Shown: positions 23,733 through 30,422 of the stretch, in pieces
Layout: the number at the start of each line of letters is the position of its first letter
How positions within the stretch are numbered: the stretch's first letter is position 1
From: an uncultured Prevotella sp.
GTDB taxonomy: Bacteria > Bacteroidota > Bacteroidia > Bacteroidales > Bacteroidaceae
Length of the DNA: 45,384 nucleotides
Assembly: GCA_900314935.1 (NCBI GenBank)
Contig: OMXE01000026.1
Coordinates: 1-45,384 of the forward strand
Reading direction: 5' to 3'
The notes under the pieces: model-generated
Told to the model about the DNA's origin: nothing
The model's database searches: none
Seen by the model: the letters and a program-made list of their open reading frames with translations, nothing else
Program-made: the position numbers and the translations under genes

Positions 23733-26319
23733 TTACAATGGCCTTTTTGCCGTTGTATATATACACTCCCTTGGCGTTTGGATTCCCTTGCAGCTTCCTG
23801 CCATCAAGCATGTACCAACCATCCTTTTGACCTTCTACCTTTGACATCTGCCCGTATCCCTCTTTTAAGGGATTGATGCTTGTGGCTACGCCTTCAAAGT
23901 CGAACAATATGCCTTTGAGTGTGGCACTCGAACTGGCACTCTTGGTAAAGTAGGCACGATAAGGTAAGACCTCCATACCCGTTTCTTCTCCTATCTCCAC
24001 AAATGCGTTATTGTTGTAGTCATAGCAGGTGGTCATACTACTACTCATAACGGTCTGGTTGTTGTCAGTACCGATGAACGAGAAATCACCCATGGTGACA
24101 GTCTGCGCCTCACCTTCCTCCATTCCCTTCTTGGCAAACTTGTAGAATGCCTTGCCCGTTTCATCAGCAATGAAGATATACGGTTTGAAAGCTTCCACGT
24201 GGTCAACAGAGTTGAAGAGCAAGTATCCGTTCATGTATCCGCTCATTTCGTACATCTTACCAGTGAGCGACTCCGTTTCTTCCTCGTTGAGGCTGAACGG
24301 CAGACACACCGTGTAGCGTCCTCCTGCAGTAAACTCGCGGTTGAACAACTGAGCATAGCGTGCATTCTTGGTGCTCACAGTAATGGTCTCCACGGGTCCG
24401 TTGACATTGTAATAGGCTGCGTTCACAAACTCCAAGTCTTCAGTCTGTTTACCATTGTTACCATTGTTGAAGATGATGGTAGCCGGAGTGCCTGTACCAG
24501 CAGTGGCAGTCCAACGGTAAACATCGTGGCCGTTAGCCGACTGTCCCACCTTTTCCATCGCTTCACCAGGCCAATCGCCTGTAAAGCCGACGAATTCCTC
24601 ACCGTTTTTGTAGAAAGCGTATGCATACACGTTGTCCCAATCACCAGTGTTCTCAAAGTAGGCATAAGTTCCTTCTTGTCTTACAGCACATTCGGGCAGG
24701 TCCTGGTAGATGTAATCGATATACTGGCCAGTCACATTCTGATAGTTTCCTCCGCCAGTATAGGTAAAGAACTGGTCGCCTACAAGGTCCTTTATATCTA
24801 CCGTCTGATTACCATCGCCATTATTCAGAATGGCATTGAGTGTAATGGCGTCGTAGGTGCGGTAGTACCAGGTCTTGCCTTTCACCGTCTTGGTTTTGAA
24901 ACTGCTTACCTTGTCGCCTGGCCATGCAGTGGTCAACGGTTCGCTTCCTTTCCAAGTGTAGAGGTGGGCATTGGTCTCTTCAGGCTTGGTATCCACATAG
25001 ATGGTCATACCGTCAGTAACCTCTGTCTCGATAAACTCTTCGGGTATGGTGAGATCCTTGCTCATATAGAAAGCGAAGTTGGGATTGGCCGCGTCACCAC
25101 TCACCACCAGCTTATAGTAGTCGTTGATGTGCTTGTCCAGATACTCATTGCCAACTACATATCCACATATAACAAGCACCTGTCCGTTGGTTCCTTTCGT
25201 CTCGATAACACGTCCACCATTTACATTCTCCCAGTCCCATGTGTTACTTTGATTGGTAATACCTGCAGCCTTGCGAGCCAGAATCATTTTCTTTAGCTGG
25301 GGCTTGTAGTGTTTCCAGTGGGGGAGGAAGATGCAGGGTGTACCCGGTAAGCCCAAGATAAGTGCATTGGCCGCCAAGACATTATTACTGAGGCGGTTCT
25401 CATCGCGGTAGGTGTCGTGGTTATCTACAAAGGTAACCGACCAACGCCTATAGTTTGAATCACCCGTAAGACCTTTGTATGCCAGTCCGTCCCATTTGCC
25501 GTTGTGAAACACATCGTTGATGATGAATTTCAGAGGGAAATCGAAAGCAGCCGACTTACCATTACCATAGTCGTATTCAGCAGTCTTGTTAATCCACGCA
25601 CTTGTATTATCGTAGTTGTCCCAGTATTCGCCTACTGAGAACTGCGGTTTTGCCGTGGCGTTATACATTCCTGTGTACCAGCCGCTGTACCCTTTCACCA
25701 TGTCGTAGCGGAACCCCGCATAACCTAAGTCGTTGAGCAGGAAGTCGAGATAACACATCACGTTCTGCTGAACGTTCTCACTGGTATGATCCAGATCGCG
25801 GGTACCGTCGAAGTTATCTCCCGTATCTTCGTTACCTGTGGGCGTATAGCCGTTGTATTTAGCCTCGTCGTTACTACAGATGTCAGCCATCGACCAGACG
25901 AGCGTATGACCGTTCCAAGTTTCTTCAGCGAAGTCGCACCAGCTTTCTACACCCGCTTTATGATTGATCACCACATCCTCGATGATGCCCACATTCTTGT
26001 TCCTGAACGTTTCGATCATGCTGCGCAGTTCGGCCTCTGTGCCGAATGTGCCGTTGTGGTCGAACCACCAGATAGGCATGTAGCCCATGCCCTTCCTGGG
26101 TCCGCAGTTACCAGAATTGGGCACCCAGATCAGGTCGAATATCTGTGCCAGCTCATCAGCCTGCTGTTCCAGCTTGGTCCACTTCGTATCCGAGAACGAA
26201 TCCCAGTAGAACCCCTGCAGCATCACGCCCCCATAGTTCTCAGGCCAGCAGCCCTGTGTCTGAGCCTGCAGTTGGATGCTGCAAAACAGCAGAGCACATA
26301 ATAATCCTCTCAACTTCAT
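23728..26319 (-). CDS. secreted GH13 alpha-amylase with two CBM26-like modules
   Basis: 863 aa. Signal peptide ending LQLQA or IQLQA with Gln next (QTQGCWPENYGG). Catalytic barrel to about residue 420: DVVINHKAG, nucleophile Asp in AGFRYDMVKGY, acid/base Glu in SVGEYWDN, third Asp in VTFVDNHDT. Two starch-binding CBM26-like modules follow, at about 430-530 (HLYTWKGSEPLTTAWPGDK ... ILNNGDGNQTVDI) and 555-650 (VYAYAFYKNGEEFVGFTGDWPGEA ... IIFNNGNNGKQTEDL). Then come a beta-rich region and the tail GWYMLDGRKLQGNPNAKGVY. It probably degrades starch outside the cell. It shares its first 40 mature residues (ENYGGVMLQGFYWDSF) with the next enzyme, so the two arose by duplication. Confidence 0.92.
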   Translation of the reverse strand: MKLRGLLCALLFCSIQLQAQTQGCWPENYGGVMLQGFYWDSFSDTKWTKLEQQADELAQIFDLIWVPNSGNCGPRKGMGYMPIWWFDHNGTFGTEAELRSMIETFRNKNVGIIEDVVINHKAGVESWCDFAEETWNGHTLVWSMADICSNDEAKYNGYTPTGNEDTGDNFDGTRDLDHTSENVQQNVMCYLDFLLNDLGYAGFRYDMVKGYSGWYTGMYNATAKPQFSVGEYWDNYDNTSAWINKTAEYDYGNGKSAAFDFPLKFIINDVFHNGKWDGLAYKGLTGDSNYRRWSVTFVDNHDTYRDENRLSNNVLAANALILGLPGTPCIFLPHWKHYKPQLKKMILARKAAGITNQSNTWDWENVNGGRVIETKGTNGQVLVICGYVVGNEYLDKHINDYYKLVVSGDAANPNFAFYMSKDLTIPEEFIETEVTDGMTIYVDTKPEETNAHLYTWKGSEPLTTAWPGDKVSSFKTKTVKGKTWYYRTYDAITLNAILNNGDGNQTVDIKDLVGDQFFTYTGGGNYQNVTGQYIDYIYQDLPECAVRQEGTYAYFENTGDWDNVYAYAFYKNGEEFVGFTGDWPGEAMEKVGQSANGHDVYRWTATAGTGTPATIIFNNGNNGKQTEDLEFVNAAYYNVNGPVETITVSTKNARYAQLFNREFTAGGRYTVCLPFSLNEEETESLTGKMYEMSGYMNGYLLFNSVDHVEAFKPYIFIADETGKAFYKFAKKGMEEGEAQTVTMGDFSFIGTDNNQTVMSSSMTTCYDYNNNAFVEIGEETGMEVLPYRAYFTKSASSSATLKGILFDFEGVATSINPLKEGYGQMSKVEGQKDGWYMLDGRKLQGNPNAKGVYIYNGKKAIVR

Positions 26320-26320
26320 A

Positions 26321-26352
26321 TTTTCTCTACGAATTAGACGAATTAGACGAAT
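26321..26352 (-). repeat. 32-bp leader repeat, copy 2
   Basis: Identical to 23655-23686; again placed directly before a start codon in the same operon. Confidence 0.85.
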
Positions 26353-26365
26353 AAATGATGAAGGC

Positions 26366-28447
26366 TTATTTCATTACCACCTTCTTTCCATTCACGACAT
26401 ACACTCCCTTCTTCGTAGGCTTTCCACTCAGTCTTCGTCCATCAATCGTGTACCAACCTGCCCTTGAAACTTGGAACTTGGAATTAGAAACTTGATAAGT
26501 CTCATTGATACCTGTTGAGGTAACCACGCCCTTCAGTCCGTCCTTATCATAGTAGCCGCCATTCTGGAAGGGAAGGTCGGCTGTCTGTGGTGATCCTGCA
26601 TTGCTGAAGATGATCTTGGCAGGTTGGGTAGCCGATGAGTTCTTCTCCTTTTTGCCGTCCCATGACCATTTCCATACGTCGTTGCCATTGTCGGCTTTAC
26701 CGATCTTTACGCAGTCAACACCTGGCCAACCACTGCGCTGTGAGAAAGTGAAGTTCTCAGAAGGTGTATCGCACCATGCCCAGCAAGCAACAGTAGATGT
26801 CCAGTTGACGGGAGCCTCGAAGAAGGCACATACCTCATTCTCATCCATGGTACAGCACGCTGGGATGGCGAACTGCTCAGGATGGTTTATGGTATACGAA
26901 CGTGTAATCACGCTCTTCACATTGCCGTCAACCAACAATCCCACCTTCAGGGTGTATGTACCTTCTTCAGAGAATAGAAGCGTTGTTCCGTTGTCGGCTT
27001 TCGTGCTTGATGCCGTTGGCTCCGAGCCATCGAGCGTATAGACCAGCTGAGCATTGTTGTTCTCGGATACAGCAATAAGTCGTACGTTGAAAGCTTCCTT
27101 GTAAGTGCCCGACATCTTATCTGTCCAAGCCACCTCAGCCTTCTTGGTAAGGTAGTATTTGTAATGATGACCCGAGAGAATCTCCTGCCACTGACTGTTG
27201 GGCTGGTAACCATCGGTGTTGCTACCCACAACCACAATCAGTCGGTTATCATCGTTCGTCTTGATCAGGTTGGCATAATAATCGTTTGCACTGCGCATAT
27301 TGGTATATGTACTGGTATTGGTGATGCCTGCCACCTTACGAGCCTCCACCATAGCCTTGATCTCAGACTTGTATGCCTGCCAGTGTTTGAGGAACACACA
27401 GGGTGTACCTGGCATGGCCAGCAGGAAAGCATTACCGGCCAGCGTATCCCTCCTGATGGGGTCCTGTTCAGCATTGGAACGTTTCTCCGTATCGTGGTTC
27501 TCTACGAAAGTCACGGCATACTGACGGTAGGAAGCATCAGCCATGACACTGGTATTCCCCAGTTTCCTCCAATCGTTGTTGTTGATGGCATCACGCACGG
27601 TATAACGGAAGGGGAAGTCGAAGACCGCACTCTGTATCTTACCGTCATATTTTGTTGCATCTACCCATTTCTTGCAGTTGGTGGCATTACCATCCCAGAA
27701 CTCTCCCACAGAGTAGGTGGGGTTACTGGCGTTGTTGTATATGCCGAAATACTTGGCGGGGAATCCCTTTGCCACATCGTAACGGAAACCAGCATAGCCG
27801 AACTCATCACTCAGAAGCATACCAAGGTAAGCCTTCACGTTGGTCTGTACGTTCTCGCTTGCATGGTCAAGGTCGCGCATGCCACCCCAACCTTCGCACT
27901 TACCGCCATACACCTCACTAATTCCTTCGGTGTTGGAACTAAGGCTATAGCCGTTCTTGTCAGCCCACTCTTTCGTTGCCCCTTCATCATCGTCAGCCAC
28001 GATGTCGGTTGACTTCAGTTCGTAGGTCACGCCATTATAGGTTTCTTTGGGGAAGTCCACCCAGCTGCTGACATTACTACGATGGTTGATGACGATATCT
28101 GCAATGGTTCCCAGTCCTTTCCCTTTAAAGGTCTTGATCATCGAAACGAGCTGTTCCTTTGTTCCAAACGAGGAATTGTAGTTGGAAAACCAGTAAAGGG
28201 GGTCATAACCCATCGACATGGAATTGGCAGCCTTAGCGCTCTGCGGAATCCATATCAGACTGAACGTGCCGGCCAACTCATCGGCCTGCCTCTCTAACAA
28301 AGCCCACTGCGTATCGTCGAACGAGTCCCAGTAGAACCCTTGCAACATCACGCCGCCGTAGTTCTGCGGCCATCCTTGAGCCATGGCACAATTGGTGCCC
28401 AGCCAAATCGCCAATAAGGCGAGTGTGTATCTGATCTTCGTTTTCAT
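26366..28447 (-). CDS. secreted GH13 alpha-amylase with one CBM26-like module
   Basis: 693 aa. Signal peptide MKTKIRYTLALLAIWLGTNC plus AMA, with Gln next (QGWPQNYGG). Barrel motifs: DIVINHRSN, nucleophile Asp in AGFRYDVAKGF, Glu in SVGEFWDGN, Asp in VTFVENHDTEKR. One CBM26-like module lies at about 545-640 (VACWAWCDTPSENFTFSQRSG..., KIIFSNAGSPQTADL). The linker SNSKFQVSRAG just before the tail is encoded by a degenerate short repeat (AACTTGGAACTTGGAATTAGAAACTTG pattern). The tail GWYTIDGRRLSGKPTKKGVY matches its two neighbours. It is a shorter sister of the 863-aa enzyme. Confidence 0.92.
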   Translation of the reverse strand: MKTKIRYTLALLAIWLGTNCAMAQGWPQNYGGVMLQGFYWDSFDDTQWALLERQADELAGTFSLIWIPQSAKAANSMSMGYDPLYWFSNYNSSFGTKEQLVSMIKTFKGKGLGTIADIVINHRSNVSSWVDFPKETYNGVTYELKSTDIVADDDEGATKEWADKNGYSLSSNTEGISEVYGGKCEGWGGMRDLDHASENVQTNVKAYLGMLLSDEFGYAGFRYDVAKGFPAKYFGIYNNASNPTYSVGEFWDGNATNCKKWVDATKYDGKIQSAVFDFPFRYTVRDAINNNDWRKLGNTSVMADASYRQYAVTFVENHDTEKRSNAEQDPIRRDTLAGNAFLLAMPGTPCVFLKHWQAYKSEIKAMVEARKVAGITNTSTYTNMRSANDYYANLIKTNDDNRLIVVVGSNTDGYQPNSQWQEILSGHHYKYYLTKKAEVAWTDKMSGTYKEAFNVRLIAVSENNNAQLVYTLDGSEPTASSTKADNGTTLLFSEEGTYTLKVGLLVDGNVKSVITRSYTINHPEQFAIPACCTMDENEVCAFFEAPVNWTSTVACWAWCDTPSENFTFSQRSGWPGVDCVKIGKADNGNDVWKWSWDGKKEKNSSATQPAKIIFSNAGSPQTADLPFQNGGYYDKDGLKGVVTSTGINETYQVSNSKFQVSRAGWYTIDGRRLSGKPTKKGVYVVNGKKVVMK

Positions 28448-28453
28448 TGCTTA

Positions 28454-29779
28454 TTATTTTAAGATGATGTATTCAAAAGGTTGAAGAATGATTTCCTCGC
28501 CGAGAGTGATCTTCTTTCCGTTGGTCAGACTCACACCCTTATATCCGTTCCAATCGGCAGGAGTAGTCATTTTCTTCTCAGCGTTTCGTACATTTACCGC
28601 TACAAGGATTCGTTCCTTGTCGGTATTACGTTCAAAGAGCAGTATGTCATCATCGGGGAAGGGAACAACACTCCCGTTGCGAATAGCCTCCTGATCGTTG
28701 ATCACCTTGATGAGCGTGGCATATTCCTGATAGAGTGCTGGATTCGCATTCCAGTCAACAGCCACATATTTGAAGAAGTTGATGGGTTCTGGATAACCCA
28801 CTTCCTGCGAACCGTAAACCAAAGGACAGCCATGGAGGAAAACAGTAGCCACATAGGCAGCCATGGATCCCCGCAGGTTGGTGAACTGTACGGGAGGTGT
28901 CACCTCCGTGCTGTGGTCGTGGTTGGTGGTGAAGCGCATCTTCCGTTTACCGTCGGGAATACTGTCATATTCCTTCTTATCAGCCTCGAAAAGCATAGAT
29001 GCGGGCTTCTCCTTGCAGAACACCTGTACGAGCGAGTCTTTGAAATCCCAACCGTAGTTCATGTCAAATCCAGCTGTGAAGTTATCGCTACGCTTTCCCT
29101 CAGCAAGCATGAGGATGTCACGACCCTTAGCAGCAGCACGCAGCTGGTCGATGGCATCTTTCCAGAAGTCGGCCGGAACACCGTCAGCCACATCGCAGCG
29201 GAAACCGTCTATGCCCACCTCTGTAATCCAGAACTTCATCGCATCAATCATCGCAGCCCGCATATCCTGGTTGTCGTAGTTCAGATCGGCCACGTCAAAC
29301 CAGTCCCAAGGACGTGGATGAATAATCGTATCGGCTTTCTCATCATGGGTGTACCAGTCAGGATGTTCTTTCACCCATGGATGATCCCATGCTGTGTGGT
29401 TGGCCACCCAGTCGAGAATGATACCCATACCGTGCTCATGACAAACTTGTGCCAGATGTTTGAAATCGTCAATGGTGCCGAATTCAGGAGCAACGGCTTT
29501 ATAATCGCTGATGCAGTAGGGAGAGTTCTTGCCTTTCTCTATACCGATAGGGTAGATGGGCATCACCCACATGATGTTCACACCCAGATTACGGATGGAA
29601 TCAATACGGTCGGCCACTGCATTCAGTGAGTTCTCCGGAGCAAACACCCGAGGGTTCACCTGATACATGGCCACATCGCTTACTGCTGGCATCTTGAAAG
29701 ATTCCTGCTTCGAATCAGTTGAAGGCTTACATGCCACTAATATGGCAATGATGCTAAATAGGTACAATAGTTTTTTCAT
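28454..29779 (-). CDS. GH13 alpha-amylase-family lipoprotein
   Basis: 441 aa. Lipoprotein signal MKKLLYLFSIIAILVAC, so it is tethered to a membrane, possibly the outer one. GH13 motifs: DWVANHTAWDHPW, nucleophile Asp in GFRCDVADGVP, acid/base Glu in MLAEGKRSD, third Asp in TTNHDHS. There is no starch-binding module and no C-terminal tail motif, unlike the other two amylases. It probably acts on malto-oligosaccharides. It is the first gene of the operon and sits 6 nt before the next amylase gene, with promoter and palindrome upstream. Confidence 0.92.
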   Translation of the reverse strand: MKKLLYLFSIIAILVACKPSTDSKQESFKMPAVSDVAMYQVNPRVFAPENSLNAVADRIDSIRNLGVNIMWVMPIYPIGIEKGKNSPYCISDYKAVAPEFGTIDDFKHLAQVCHEHGMGIILDWVANHTAWDHPWVKEHPDWYTHDEKADTIIHPRPWDWFDVADLNYDNQDMRAAMIDAMKFWITEVGIDGFRCDVADGVPADFWKDAIDQLRAAAKGRDILMLAEGKRSDNFTAGFDMNYGWDFKDSLVQVFCKEKPASMLFEADKKEYDSIPDGKRKMRFTTNHDHSTEVTPPVQFTNLRGSMAAYVATVFLHGCPLVYGSQEVGYPEPINFFKYVAVDWNANPALYQEYATLIKVINDQEAIRNGSVVPFPDDDILLFERNTDKERILVAVNVRNAEKKMTTPADWNGYKGVSLTNGKKITLGEEIILQPFEYIILK

Positions 29780-29808
29780 GAAAGAAAAATGTTTAGGTTA
29801 CTTTTGTG

Positions 29809-29816
29809 CAAAGATA
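29809..29816 (-). promoter_or_regulatory. -7 box of the glycan operon
   Basis: Minus strand TATCTTTG (29816-29809) followed by C, about 30 nt before ATG 29779. No good TTTG at -33, which often means an activator is needed. Confidence 0.6.
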
Positions 29817-29869
29817 AGCATTTTTTGCATGGGTTGTATGCCTTGTCACTATTTTTCTTTGCGTAAATC

Positions 29870-29885
29870 ATGCAAACGGTTGCAT
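29870..29885. promoter_or_regulatory. LacI-type palindrome upstream of the amylase operon
   Basis: ATGCAAACGGTTGCAT: outer arms ATGCAA and TTGCAT are perfect around ACGG. The central CG flanked by AA/TT-rich half-sites is typical of LacI/MalR/CcpA-type operators. It lies about 55-70 bp upstream of the -7 box, so activation or looping is more likely than simple blocking. The regulator is not in the window. Confidence 0.5.
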
Positions 29886-29946
29886 TTGTCTTCATTCATA
29901 AAACAAATTGCATAAGTAATGTGCAACACCGTAACTACCTAATAAA

Positions 29947-29983
29947 GAGAGCCGGCAATGCAACGATTGCCAACTCTCAATTT
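29947..29983 (-). terminator. terminator after the DUF5675 gene
   Basis: GAGAG..GGCAAT (29947-29959) pairs with ATTGCC..CTCTC (29966-29978), with a 2x2 internal loop. On the minus strand it is followed by TTTATTAGG; on the plus strand by AATTTTAG. Confidence 0.65.
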
Positions 29984-29987
29984 TAGA

Positions 29988-30407
29988 TTATTCAACGGTG
30001 ATCCATATCTTTTCACCCCTTGCTCTCGCTGCATCAATCCTAGTCATCAGCTGAGCCATCCAATAGCGGGATTCCAAAACCATTCCTTTTGCACGGTTCT
30101 CACCAACGAGTATGCAACCTTCCGTGTCGTTTGAGGTGTTTCCTGAATGGATGCGGATGCCTTGGAACATGGGTACACCCAACAGGAGAGGTAAGGTCTT
30201 TTTCTTCTTTGGCGAATAAGTAACCACCACTTCATACCTGCCTTCTGGTATTGCTGAACACCCTTTGATTTTCTTCTCACCATGGGCATAGTCGCGCCAT
30301 GTGGGTTCTAATGTATTGCAAAGCGGATAACCTTTTCTCGTATTGATGAATAGCCTGCCAATGGTATATTCAGGCCTTTTTGCTGTTCTTTTTACGTATA
30401 TTTCCAT
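29988..30407 (-). CDS. DUF5675-like protein
   Basis: 139 aa, no signal peptide. The core 'IRIHSGNTSNDTEGCILVGEN' (shown in part) with His, Ser and Cys recalls peptidoglycan-active and L,D-transpeptidase-like folds. Proteins of this type (DUF5675) occur in phages and integrated elements of Bacteroidetes. The chain begins MEIYVKRTAKRPEYTIGRLF and carries a basic loop (SPKKKKTLP). It is the last gene of the VirE-N cluster, 15 nt behind it. A lysozyme-like role is a guess from context; the family call is moderate. Confidence 0.65.
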   Translation of the reverse strand: MEIYVKRTAKRPEYTIGRLFINTRKGYPLCNTLEPTWRDYAHGEKKIKGCSAIPEGRYEVVVTYSPKKKKTLPLLLGVPMFQGIRIHSGNTSNDTEGCILVGENRAKGMVLESRYWMAQLMTRIDAARARGEKIWITVE

Positions 30408-30422
30408 AACGATTATTTATTA

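Noticed and set aside
24199..25296. 365-aa plus-strand frame opposite the 863-aa amylase
   Set aside because: Mirror frame of a well-supported gene with intact GH13 and CBM26-like motifs.
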